This document shows, one piece after another, positions 26,153-34,473 of a DNA stretch of 64,000 bases. The notes below the pieces were generated by a model. That model saw only the letters and a program-made list of their open reading frames with translations, was not told the origin of the DNA and did not search any database. Made by a program: the position numbers and the translations under genes. How positions within the stretch are numbered: the first letter of the stretch is position 1; each line of letters opens with the position of its first letter. Origin of the DNA: Aureliella helgolandensis (GTDB lineage: Bacteria; Planctomycetota; Planctomycetia; Pirellulales; Pirellulaceae); assembly GCF_007752135.1 (NCBI RefSeq), contig NZ_CP036298.1, forward strand, positions 4,836,001-4,900,000, read 5' to 3'.

Positions 26153-27265
26153 ATGCTAAGCCCCCCGCTCCCATACACCCCTCAGTCCCAGCGAACGAGT
26201 CCAACAGCCCGCAGTAGGTCCATTCCCTACGCACACAAACCACCGCTCCGTTTGCTTTGGTCACGCTTGCTGAAGCTGACGGTATTGAACCTTTGTTTGG
26301 TGTCATGGGGGTGCAATTCTTCCGCTCCTATTGCACGGCAGGACGATGCTGGCAACGACCGCGTCGTACTCATGCTCAACTGGTATCCGGAGGCAGAGCA
26401 TGGCGGCTTCTATGCCGCTCAAGTCCACGGAATTTTTGAACAGCATGGATTGAATGTAGAAATCCGTGCCGGAGGTCCCAACACTCCAGTTGCTCAAGAA
26501 CTCGTTGGTGGACGCGTGCAATTCGCGATCGGCAATGCCGACGACGTTCTCCTTTTCCGAGAACAAGACGCCCCGATCGTGGCGTTAATGGCTCCCATTC
26601 AAACCACACCTCGTTGCATCTTAGTCCGCGCAAGTTCGCCGGTGAAAGACCTGCGAAGTTTAGGGGGCATGCGACTGCAGGCCAACGCGGGACGCCCATT
26701 CTTAGACTACATGAAAGCAGAAGGGCTACTGCAGAACGTACAGGTAGTTCCCTATCCGGGCACCGTAGCCAACTTTGTGACCGACGAGAACACTGCCATC
26801 CAGGCCTATTCATTCAGCGAACCACTGTTAGCGGAAGAGGAAGGAGTCCAGGTTCGAAAGTTGATGCTCTCCGAGATCGGATTCAATCCCTACGCTTCCT
26901 GCTTGCTTTCCACCGAGAGTTACATCGAACAAAATCACGACACGGTCCGACGCATGGTGCTTGCCTGCCGCGAAGGCTGGAAGAAATACCTCGAGTCTCC
27001 GGTGGAGACCAATGCCGCAATCCTCTCCAATAATAAGCAAGGTATGACGACCGAAGCTCTAGAGTTTGGCGTGCAAGCCCTGCGGCCTCTCTGCTTGCCC
27101 AACGGCTTGCCAGCGGATGAGGTGGGAATGATGAGCCCCAACCGCTGGAGCGAACTGGTGGATCAATTCGTCCAACTCAAGCTCATCAGCTCTGGCAAAG
27201 TAACTGCCGAGAGCGCTTATACCCCCATCTTCCTAGACCGAGCCCTCACCGCAGATCAACCATAA
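26153..27265 (+). CDS. NMT1/THI5-like substrate-binding lipoprotein
   Basis: The 370-residue product has a long, basic N-terminal leader and then a lipoprotein signal ending at the lipobox VSWGC (LTVLNLCLVSWGCNSS), so it is tethered to a membrane facing the periplasm. The binding domain starts with VVLMLNWYPEAEHGGFYAAQ, continues VEIRAGGPNTPVAQELVGGR, QFAIGNADDVLLFRE, and closes with a helix-rich lobe. The L-N-W-x-P-E-x-E-H-G-G-F-Y-A-A stretch resembles ThiY-like proteins that bind pyrimidine precursors of thiamine. Nitrate- or sulfonate-type ligands are also possible. No thiamine enzymes or TPP riboswitch were seen nearby, so the ligand remains open. The start is uncertain; an internal start nearer the signal peptide is possible. 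Confidence 0.88.
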   Translation: MLSPPLPYTPQSQRTSPTARSRSIPYAHKPPLRLLWSRLLKLTVLNLCLVSWGCNSSAPIARQDDAGNDRVVLMLNWYPEAEHGGFYAAQVHGIFEQHGLNVEIRAGGPNTPVAQELVGGRVQFAIGNADDVLLFREQDAPIVALMAPIQTTPRCILVRASSPVKDLRSLGGMRLQANAGRPFLDYMKAEGLLQNVQVVPYPGTVANFVTDENTAIQAYSFSEPLLAEEEGVQVRKLMLSEIGFNPYASCLLSTESYIEQNHDTVRRMVLACREGWKKYLESPVETNAAILSNNKQGMTTEALEFGVQALRPLCLPNGLPADEVGMMSPNRWSELVDQFVQLKLISSGKVTAESAYTPIFLDRALTADQP

Positions 27266-27315
27266 ACCGTCAATCGCCATCTCAGTGCCGCCAGCCCCCC
27301 CCGCATTGCTAGCAC

Positions 27316-27540
27316 GCTCCCCGATAGGTGCCACCCATCCATGCAAAACCGCATCACGCTAGCAATCCCCCCTGCAACTCATTTTGCTAGCACAATTCAA
27401 AAGTTGGGTGGCACCTATTGGGCCGGCGCTCCCCGATAGGTGCCACCCATCTATGCAAAACCGCATCACGCTAGCAATCCCCCCCTGCAACTCATTTTGC
27501 CAGCACAATTCAAAAGTTGGGTGGCACCTATTGGGCAAGG
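27316..27540. repeat. Two tandem 112-bp REP-like palindromic units
   Basis: The unit starting at 27316 is repeated at 27428 with a period of 112-113 bases and only a few differences. Each unit has arms CCGATAGGTGCCACCCA (27321-27337; 27433-27449) and TGGGTGGCACCTATTGGG (27405-27422; 27518-27535), which can pair around a 67-68 base centre. A half-site, AGGTGCCAGCCA, stands further on near 27761. The same arms recur around the tyrosine transposase at 37.1-38.9 kb. Confidence 0.85.
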
Positions 27541-27962
27541 AAAGAAGGTCTACAGTTCGCCTCACTCGTCTTCGGAGATTCGACTCGCCATCACATGCAT
27601 GCCGGTGCGCGCAAGCCAATCGAAGCAAATCGGCAGCTTGCCTCAGTGCTTGGGGTGTGGACTTCTCCCCCACAGCCACCATCTGGGAGGCGAAAGCATA
27701 CGATAGGGCCAGCCACCGATGCGTTTCCAAGCATGAGAAAGGTGCTAGAGATTTAAAAAGGTGCCAGCCACGATGCACTGTCGAGTGCTCACCAATAGGC
27801 GGCGGCCGCCTACTTGTCTGTCGCGAGACGCTGGCACGGTCACGCATATCTCCTGAATGGTCTGCTGGAAGTGCGTCCGGTCTTTGCCAAATCTTGAGCG
27901 CGCAGAGACCAGCGTATCAGAGGGGGGGAGGATATGTGAATGCAGCGGCAGGCGACCAGACT
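27541..27962. other. Intergenic stretch after the REP units, no gene seen
   Basis: About 420 bases between the palindromic units and the stop of the peptidyl-prolyl isomerase gene. Frames of 60-200 residues are open in several registers, but they run across the repeats and show no domain. Apart from the isolated half-site near 27761 nothing stands out. Confidence 0.45.
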
Positions 27963-29480
27963 TTAGTCTCCCAGAACATCCGACAACGGGCGCGCGTGAG
28001 CGATGTTCTCTAGATCCTCAGGCCACCGACTCCAGACGGGAGTTCTCGCCAGAATCTTGGCCCGCAGCTCCTCCACATCCTTTTGTCGCTTCTTCTCGGT
28101 GATAGCTTCGCGAATCTCCGGTTGAGCGTCGGCAAAACTTTTCGTATGCCCATCTTCCCGTTCGGTGACTCGGATAATGTGCAATCCAATCTCATCCTCA
28201 ATCACTTGGCTCAGCTCTCCAACCGGGAGCGTAAAGATCGCGTTATCGATCTTGGCACTCTTCAAGCTCCCCATCGTCGTCCAATCGTAGGCCCCTCCCT
28301 TATCAGCGGTAAATCCTTCAGAGGACTGCTTAGCAACTGCTTCAAATGGCTTACCACCTAAAAACACTTCATTTCCTAGACCTTTGATCAACGCCTCCGC
28401 CGACTGGCGATCGTGACGATCAAATCGAATGGTGAGCTGTTGCCATTTTGCGCGGGGTTCCACATTCCAGTCGGTTTGGTGCTCTTGGTAATAAGCCAGC
28501 AATTCCTCACGTGATATTTCGTAGCTCTTCGGAATGTATTTATTCTCGAGCTCCGCCCCTAACACTTGCTCAACGAATTGCCGGCGGAGCATCGAGAGCG
28601 ACATCGCCTTCTCGTCAAGCTTGCGTTCCAAGTCCCCGATGTCGCTAACCTGATACTTTTTCAGCATCGTTGGAACTTGCTTCTCAAAGAAGATCTTGCC
28701 TGCTCTGGTCGATACTTCCTTTTCCATTTTCTGCAGCTCTTGCGGGCTGCCGGTTCCCGCCATGTCGCGAAAAAACTCTAAGTACATCGCCTTAATCTCG
28801 ACGTACTGCTTCAACACTTGACGGGTGAGTTTAAGGCGCAGCTGCTCTTCAGCCTGCTTGTTCGGAATTTTATCGCGGTTGCTTTCAATGATGGGCTCCA
28901 CGAAGCCCGCCATATCCCCGAATAACACATGGGAACTTCCGACAACCGCAATGAGCTCCCCGGAGCTAATTTGCTCGGCTTCCACCTGCGCTGCTTCCTC
29001 CGAGCCGTACGCCACAAGACGCCCCGTGGGAACGCCCGCAGAGCTGAGCGATGGAGTCACTCCTACTGGTGTAGCTCCGACGGCGTTCGGCAGCGTGAAC
29101 GTGTTGGCGACTGGAGCGTTGACGCTCCCCCCCCCAGTACTCGTCGGGAAGGGAGGTAGTCCAGCCACTGGCGACGCCCCCGGAACTTGCCCTGGTACTG
29201 ATGTCTGAACACTAGGTGCTTGAACACTAGGTGCTTGACTCAGCGGTACATAGGCAGGGGTCGAAATACTCGGACCGGGTCCGGCCGGTGGCGAAAGGCT
29301 TACAACGCGAGGCGAAGTCGCCGAATTGTTTGCCGCAGGGAGAGGCAACGCCGCCGGCCGAGCTGGCGCCGCCGCCCAAGGTGTTTGAGCAGGAACCCCA
29401 GAAATCATTCCCCACAATACCACCAGTGTGGCACCGATTGGAGCTCGATATCGACTCGGCTGGAAGATTGGATTTCGCAC
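27963..29480 (-). CDS. Parvulin-type peptidyl-prolyl isomerase (SurA/PpiC-like)
   Basis: The start is the GTG at 29478-29480, with GAGAGG nine bases before it. The 505-residue product has a hydrophobic leader (ATLVVLWGMISGVPA), a Pro/Ser/Ala-rich linker of about 120 residues, a SurA-like N-terminal helical domain (VVGSSHVLFGDMAGFVEPII to about residue 330) and a PpiC rotamase domain (QLTIRFDRHDRQSAEALIKG, GGAYDWTTMGSLKSAKIDNA, IEDEIGLHIIRVTERED). It should help fold exported proteins in the periplasm. A 15-base direct repeat at about 29209-29238 yields the duplicated QAPSVQAPSVQ in the linker. It stands alone on the minus strand, divergent from the MFS gene. Confidence 0.9.
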   Translation of the reverse strand: MRNPIFQPSRYRAPIGATLVVLWGMISGVPAQTPWAAAPARPAALPLPAANNSATSPRVVSLSPPAGPGPSISTPAYVPLSQAPSVQAPSVQTSVPGQVPGASPVAGLPPFPTSTGGGSVNAPVANTFTLPNAVGATPVGVTPSLSSAGVPTGRLVAYGSEEAAQVEAEQISSGELIAVVGSSHVLFGDMAGFVEPIIESNRDKIPNKQAEEQLRLKLTRQVLKQYVEIKAMYLEFFRDMAGTGSPQELQKMEKEVSTRAGKIFFEKQVPTMLKKYQVSDIGDLERKLDEKAMSLSMLRRQFVEQVLGAELENKYIPKSYEISREELLAYYQEHQTDWNVEPRAKWQQLTIRFDRHDRQSAEALIKGLGNEVFLGGKPFEAVAKQSSEGFTADKGGAYDWTTMGSLKSAKIDNAIFTLPVGELSQVIEDEIGLHIIRVTEREDGHTKSFADAQPEIREAITEKKRQKDVEELRAKILARTPVWSRWPEDLENIAHARPLSDVLGD

Positions 29481-29774
29481 GATTCCGCGCCTCTCTGATT
29501 CTTTTCTTTGGACTGATCCCTAATTCCCCGCAGATGGCGTTTCAGTCTGCGCATTCAAAGGGCCTGTTACCTGATGTGACATATTTCCCATTCCGAAGCA
29601 AGGTTGAACTCTGAATTTTCAGCACCTAGCCCCGCGTCTCGAAGATGCATCCGCCCTGCATCGCGACTAGGAAAAGTAAGCGACCTACCGTAAAGTGTTC
29701 TTGGAGGTCCGACCCGATATTCCCACGGCCTTTACCATCCAGTCCACAGGCGACGCCAGAAACGACGGAAAGCG

Positions 29775-31082
29775 ATGACAGACACGGAGGCTCCTCACCA
29801 CGGCCCAAACGGCTCCCACAATCCGGACGAAAAATTGGCACAGTTGCCTCCCCCGGCAACTCGGCATTCCAGCAAACCCTGGGCGCCGCTCGTCTACCCC
29901 ATGTACCGCATCTTCTGGATCGCTGGGCTCTTCTCCAACATGGGAACCTGGATGCACGAGACGGGTGCCCAGTGGTTGATGACCTCACTGCACCCAAGTC
30001 CCGAGATGGTCTCTGCGGTGCGCGTCAGTATGACCATCCCGGTCTTCCTGTTAGCATTGCCGGCGGGTGTCTGGGCCGACCGCTTCAACCGTCGGACGTG
30101 GCTACTATCGACCCAGTTCTTGCTGCTCAGTATCGCAACGCTGATGGCTGTCCTAGCTCGCTTTGACCTGATAACTCCCTCACTCCTGCTGATCCTGACC
30201 GCGGCCATGGGAACTGCCATGATCCTGAATCAGCCCGCTTGGCAAGCCCTTACCCCCGAACTGGTCCCACCCGCACTGGTCCCTTCCGCGGTCGCAGTGG
30301 GGAGCATCTCTTTCAACCTAGCTCGATCCATTGGACCGGCTGTTGGTGGCCTACTTATTGCCTATTTTAGCGTATGGACCACCTTCGCCTTCAATGCCAT
30401 CTCGTTCCTGGGCGTCATCATGGTCTTGCTCATGTGGCAGCCAGCTCCGGAACCGAAAAGCAATCGGGCGAGTCCGGAGTTTATGACCGAACTGAAAAAG
30501 GGAATGTTTGTCATCAAGAACACTCCGCCTCTGCGCAATGCCCTGCTGCGCGTGCTCATGTTCACGCTTTCGGCCAGCATCCTGTGGAGCTTGCTTCCCC
30601 TGGTGGCTACGGAAAAGCTCGGATTTCGCGAACGCGGCTTTGGCATCTGTTTAGGACTAATCGGCGCTGGAGCGGTGGTTGGAGCTTGGTTCCTACCCTA
30701 CGTTCGCTCCCGCTTCCCAAGCGAATCACTCCTGCTCGCGTCAAATTGCATCTACGCTTCAGTATGCATCACAATTGGCCTCACTCACTCGGCCGCCTGG
30801 ATTATGCCAGGACTGTTTGTCATTGGAGCCTGCTGGATGGCAACCATGACGACCCTCAATGCAACCGCCCAAGTCAACCTGCCCCGCAAGTTCCGCGCGC
30901 GAGGCATGTCTGCATTCTTGATGTCCTTTGCACTTGGAATGGGCTTGGGATCCGCCTGCTGGGGCTGGTTTGCCCTCGGCACCAGCCTTGGCCTGACGTT
31001 TATCGTGGCGGGGGTTACACTGATAGCAACAGCCTTCGCGGTCCATTCCAAGAAGATAGGCTCACTCACCGTCTCTCATTGA
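29775..31082 (+). CDS. MFS exporter (EntS/MFS_3 type)
   Basis: The 435-residue product has about twelve hydrophobic segments. It opens with YPMYRIFWIAGLFSNMGTWM and HETGAQWLMTSLHPSPEMVS, and carries the loop 2-3 motif LPAGVWADRFNRRTWLL, the pattern of the EntS/MFS_3 group of proton-driven exporters. SISFNLARSIGPAVGGLLIA and the second-half GICLGLIGAGAVVGAWFLPY also fit. Substrate unknown; relatives export siderophores or drugs. GGAAAG stands just before the ATG. A DUF3472 gene follows after 11 bases and may be co-transcribed, though no functional link is evident. Confidence 0.9.
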   Translation: MTDTEAPHHGPNGSHNPDEKLAQLPPPATRHSSKPWAPLVYPMYRIFWIAGLFSNMGTWMHETGAQWLMTSLHPSPEMVSAVRVSMTIPVFLLALPAGVWADRFNRRTWLLSTQFLLLSIATLMAVLARFDLITPSLLLILTAAMGTAMILNQPAWQALTPELVPPALVPSAVAVGSISFNLARSIGPAVGGLLIAYFSVWTTFAFNAISFLGVIMVLLMWQPAPEPKSNRASPEFMTELKKGMFVIKNTPPLRNALLRVLMFTLSASILWSLLPLVATEKLGFRERGFGICLGLIGAGAVVGAWFLPYVRSRFPSESLLLASNCIYASVCITIGLTHSAAWIMPGLFVIGACWMATMTTLNATAQVNLPRKFRARGMSAFLMSFALGMGLGSACWGWFALGTSLGLTFIVAGVTLIATAFAVHSKKIGSLTVSH

Positions 31083-31093
31083 AAGAATTGCAA

Positions 31094-32056
31094 GTGCTTA
31101 AAAGGGTATTCCGAAAATTCAGCCTGCTGAAGTCCATCAGCGAGTCCTTGCCAATCGGCTTGAAGGACAATGCCCAAAGCGCGATCCTGTGCACCGCAGT
31201 TGTGTTGTGCAGTTACGCCCGTAGCAAGGAATTGTGCGCCGACGAACGTCTGGAAGGAATCGCCTGCCGGTCGGTCCATCTCAACTACCCCGGGGAGGAT
31301 GCAACCGCGTTCTACAATGAAATCACAGTTCGCGAGTCTGCCCCCGGGACGTACTTCTCCGTAATCGGTTGGGACAAGGGATATTTTGGAATTCAACAGC
31401 TGGCTTCCAATCAAAAACTAGTAATTTTCTCCGTCTGGGATTCCGGCGAGAACGACCCAAATGCAACCCAAAAAGAATTGCGCACGAAACTGCTTTTCAA
31501 AGATCCCAACCTACGCGTGAAACGCTTTGGTGGCGAAGGGAGCGGCGGTCAATCCTTCTACGACTTGGATTGGCAAGTTGGGCAGACCTATCGTTTCATG
31601 CTGTGCTGCAACATCCTGGGAAATCGCACCGCCTACAGCGGGCTGATGGTCGATCCAGAAACCAATCGTTGGAAACACTTGGTAACATTTTCGACGATCA
31701 CGGGCGGCCGCCCGATGAGCCGATTCTACTCGTTTGTCGAGGATTTCAAACGCGATCGAGAATCAGCCAAACGGGCCCGTATCGCGGAATTCGGCAATGC
31801 ATTTCGCCTCCCAACGAACTCCGACGATTGGGTGTTTCAGAAGCATGCAAAATTCACCGCTGATGCGAATCCAGTATTGAACATCGATGCCCAACTTGTC
31901 GGAAATCGATTCCAACTGGCTACAGGTGGCGAAACCACCAACAATCACGCAGCCTTGCAGAGTACGCTTACCAACGATGCAGCAGCCGACCGCATGGCGT
32001 TGAAAGGTGCTGAGCAGGCGATTGAAAGTGCCATCACTGCATCGCAGCAGCCATGA
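31094..32056 (+). CDS. DUF3472-domain protein
   Basis: The frame is open far upstream but that part overlaps the MFS gene and is a shadow. A GTG at 31094 or TTG at 31088, just after the MFS stop, is the probable start; no ATG is available. The 320-residue product has a weakly hydrophobic leader (AILCTAVVLCSYA) and then DUF3472: YFSVIGWDKGYFGIQQLASN, KLVIFSVWDSGENDP, VKRFGGEGSGGQSFYDLDWQ and YRFMLCCNILGNRTAYSG. DUF3472 proteins are exported and may bind carbohydrate. The start of the next gene overlaps its stop (ATGA). Confidence 0.82.
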   Translation: MLKRVFRKFSLLKSISESLPIGLKDNAQSAILCTAVVLCSYARSKELCADERLEGIACRSVHLNYPGEDATAFYNEITVRESAPGTYFSVIGWDKGYFGIQQLASNQKLVIFSVWDSGENDPNATQKELRTKLLFKDPNLRVKRFGGEGSGGQSFYDLDWQVGQTYRFMLCCNILGNRTAYSGLMVDPETNRWKHLVTFSTITGGRPMSRFYSFVEDFKRDRESAKRARIAEFGNAFRLPTNSDDWVFQKHAKFTADANPVLNIDAQLVGNRFQLATGGETTNNHAALQSTLTNDAAADRMALKGAEQAIESAITASQQP

Positions 32057-33438
32057 CCTTAGCTTCGGCTTTCGATTTTCCCCTGACAGCCCCATGGCAG
32101 GTTCGTCGCGTTACTCAGCGGCCGATCAACCACATCCTAACCAACACGGGTTGCTGGTCTCCCGATGGACAATGGATTCTCTATGACTTGCGGTCCGATT
32201 TGGAAGGGACTCTTTTCGACTCACCAGCGATCGAAAGAGTCCATTCCGCAACCGGTGAGGTCGAATCCTTGTTTCTAGGAAAACGCGGGGCCAAGGTTGG
32301 GGTCGTGACCCACTCACCCTGTGACGGTCGCATCGTATTTATTCATGGGCCAGCCGCCCCCACTAGCGATTGGGCCTATTCCGCAACTCATCGCCACGGA
32401 TGCATCGTTGATTCGCAAGTCCGGCCCCCACGACTTACTGAAGGCGGTGTGATCCTCGACGCGCGCGATCTGGCTCCCCCCTTCACGTCCGGCGCCCTTC
32501 GAGGAGGTACCCACCTGCACACGTTTAGTGGCGATGGGCATCGCGTTAGCTCAACCTACCAAGATGCCGTGCTGGAAATGCTCAGCCAACAGCCCACCGC
32601 GCCAATCCATGACTTGGATCAACGCAACGTAGCGGTCAGCGTGCGGTTTGACGGTGGCGTCGTCCCCAAGTCTACGCATCCCCACAACCAAAGCGGGGCG
32701 TATTGGACGACTCTCGTAACCCACACTGTCAATCATCCCCAGTGGGGTTCAGACGAAATCTGCCGAGCATTCAGTGATGCATGGATTGGACAAAACGGGT
32801 ACCTGCGTGCAGACGGCTCACGACAGCATTACGCCATCGCCTTCCAAGGCGAATTGCGAAGTCGAACTGGCGTTCCACTGGTAGAGGCTTTCGTCGTCGA
32901 CCTACCGGATGACGAGGCGGCGTTTCGGATCGCCGGTGATTTACCGCTACAAGGAACTCCGTTCAAGCGACCAGCTCCACCCGCTGGCATCGCGCAACGC
33001 CGCATCTCGCATACCGAATCCCATCGATTTCCGGGCTTAGCTGGCCCACGTCACTGGCCGCGTAGTTCTCCCGACGGAAGCCGGATTGCTCTGCTCAAAC
33101 GCGATGAAACCGGAGTTGTCCAGATCTGGCTCATTTCACCACTTGGAGGTGACCTGCAGCAGCTCACCTCCAACCCACATGACATCGCTTCCGCATTCAG
33201 TTGGTCGCCAAACGGAGCATGGATTAGCCATGTGATGGGCGGTGAGATCTGCGTGACCAATACACATTCGGGTAAAACGCATGCGCTCACAGACCTAGCG
33301 GCGAGTGAGCTTGCCCCCTCGCCGCTGGCCTGTGTTTTCTCTCCTTGTGGTACACGCATCGCTTACCTCCAGCCTCGAATCGAATCAACGGGCGAGACGG
33401 TCAACCACATTGCTCTAGTCGAGAGCTTGAGTACTTAA
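32053..33438 (+). CDS. yidR: DUF3748 beta-propeller protein, YidR homologue
   Basis: The 461-residue product matches E. coli YidR along its length: NHILTNTGCWSPDGQWILYD, IERVHSATGEVESLF, GAKVGVVTHSPCDGRIVFIH, GALRGGTHLHTFSGDGHRVS, GPRHWPRSSPDGSRIALLKR and VVQIWLISPLGGDLQQLTSN. The repeats are TolB/WD-like blades. No signal peptide is visible, so it is probably cytoplasmic. Function is unknown; in enterobacteria yidR lies near sugar-metabolism genes. Here it is coupled to the DUF3472 gene through a four-base overlap, suggesting a joint role with that exported protein. Confidence 0.88.
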   Translation: MTLASAFDFPLTAPWQVRRVTQRPINHILTNTGCWSPDGQWILYDLRSDLEGTLFDSPAIERVHSATGEVESLFLGKRGAKVGVVTHSPCDGRIVFIHGPAAPTSDWAYSATHRHGCIVDSQVRPPRLTEGGVILDARDLAPPFTSGALRGGTHLHTFSGDGHRVSSTYQDAVLEMLSQQPTAPIHDLDQRNVAVSVRFDGGVVPKSTHPHNQSGAYWTTLVTHTVNHPQWGSDEICRAFSDAWIGQNGYLRADGSRQHYAIAFQGELRSRTGVPLVEAFVVDLPDDEAAFRIAGDLPLQGTPFKRPAPPAGIAQRRISHTESHRFPGLAGPRHWPRSSPDGSRIALLKRDETGVVQIWLISPLGGDLQQLTSNPHDIASAFSWSPNGAWISHVMGGEICVTNTHSGKTHALTDLAASELAPSPLACVFSPCGTRIAYLQPRIESTGETVNHIALVESLST

Positions 33439-33506
33439 ACTCTGGCCAAGCAAGGGCGACTTCCGAGACCAGCACAGTCCCACTTTTGCGTTCACTCCGC
33501 CCTAGG

Positions 33507-34169
33507 TTACTTAGGTCCCGGCTCAGCGATTTCTAGGATTTCGCTGGAGCTCAAGACGATCCCATTGCGATCCACGATCTCCTTTTTGACCTGTCTACCT
33601 GGAATGGTGCTCGATCGCCATAGGGTGACATCGACGAGGCCTGCTTCGGTCGTATCTTCGAACTGAAAAACCTCAGTCTCAACCTGCCTTCCTCCCACTT
33701 GCAGATTCTCAGCACGAACCAGTTTGGCTTTCAGCGATGGCAGTTCAAACTGTTCAACTTTCATGCCAGTCGGCAAGCGAAAGGTAGCGGGGTATTCAAC
33801 TCGATTAACGTCGCTCTCAATGCGTTCCCCCGCCTGCTCAATCGCTGTCTGTGTCTCCAGTGCTAACATGGTGTCCGACTTCTCCGCTAAACGCAGGGTC
33901 GTATAGAGGAAACGGTCTTCTGTCGGACTGGCTAACATATCTTTCCTCACGACGCGCGTTCCCACCGGAAACCGATTCCAGTTTGCATACTCTGGGTGCG
34001 AAACCTTAGCCCTCGCTTCGTCGGCAGACGAAGTCGCAACGACAGGTGATACAGTCGAAGAGCCGCCGCAGCCCGCGACAGAAATGCAGAAAACAACGCA
34101 TAGCGTTTGGGGGATAGAGGCTTTAGTGATAGAGTTCAATCGAGTCGTCCTTACACGGGATAGAGGCAT
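33507..34169 (-). CDS. Hypothetical lipoprotein
   Basis: The 220-residue product begins with a lipoprotein signal ending in the lipobox SVAGC (QTLCVVFCISVAGCGGSS). The mature part has no family known to me. It contains NWNRFPVGTRVVRKDMLASP, several beta-strand-like stretches, and a repeated theme of conversion of text-like values (RFLYTTLRLAEKSD, ETEVFQFEDTTEAGLVDVTL). It is the last gene of a minus-strand group: DUF1559 prepilin, small lipoprotein, this gene. The 17-base gap from the small lipoprotein gene supports co-transcription. Confidence 0.75.
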   Translation of the reverse strand: MPLSRVRTTRLNSITKASIPQTLCVVFCISVAGCGGSSTVSPVVATSSADEARAKVSHPEYANWNRFPVGTRVVRKDMLASPTEDRFLYTTLRLAEKSDTMLALETQTAIEQAGERIESDVNRVEYPATFRLPTGMKVEQFELPSLKAKLVRAENLQVGGRQVETEVFQFEDTTEAGLVDVTLWRSSTIPGRQVKKEIVDRNGIVLSSSEILEIAEPGPK

Positions 34170-34186
34170 GGGAATTGAGGGTGGGG

Positions 34187-34375
34187 CTACTTTTTCCGCT
34201 TGCTGATCTTCTGAACAGCTCCCTCTTCCTCTTCAATGGCACGATCTTCGGCGTGCATCGCTTCAATTTGTTCAGGTGTTGGCTGGTCGGTTGGCAAAAT
34301 GGTCTCTTGGCTACCAGTACAACCTACCGAAGCGAGGGCAAGAAGCAGTAGCAATTGGGCAATAGCATGTTTCAT
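34187..34375 (-). CDS. Small lipoprotein downstream of DUF1559 prepilin
   Basis: A 62-residue product with a clear lipoprotein signal (IAQLLLLLALASVGCTGSQ, lipidated Cys at about 19) and a short charged tail, EEEEG and KISKRKK. AGGA stands seven bases before the ATG. Small lipoproteins of this type often follow DUF1559 genes in planctomycetes; their role is unknown. It lies between a hairpin (34423-34449) and the larger lipoprotein gene. Confidence 0.75.
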   Translation of the reverse strand: MKHAIAQLLLLLALASVGCTGSQETILPTDQPTPEQIEAMHAEDRAIEEEEGAVQKISKRKK

Positions 34376-34422
34376 GATGCAGTCCTAAATAAAGTGGTCA
34401 AAAAAACGTGAGTCTCTGAACT

Positions 34423-34449
34423 GCGGGGTGAATCGAACTCACCCCGCAA
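34423..34449 (-). terminator. GC-rich hairpin after the DUF1559 gene
   Basis: TGCGGGGTGA (34423-34432) pairs with TCACCCCGCA (34440-34449) around a 7-base loop. It lies 25 bases after the DUF1559 stop on the minus strand; a T-run on that strand begins only about 15 bases further on. It is probably a partial terminator or an mRNA-stabilising 3' end that raises prepilin over lipoprotein expression. Confidence 0.6.
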
Positions 34450-34473
34450 GTTGGATATTTAGAAGGATCGAAC

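Noticed and set aside
27359-27847. 162-codon minus-strand frame across the REP units
   Set aside because: It is generated by the repeats themselves and includes two near-identical segments; no protein family.
30374-31093. Upstream extension of the DUF3472 frame
   Set aside because: It lies wholly inside the MFS gene in another frame and shows no domain; only the part after the MFS stop is supported.
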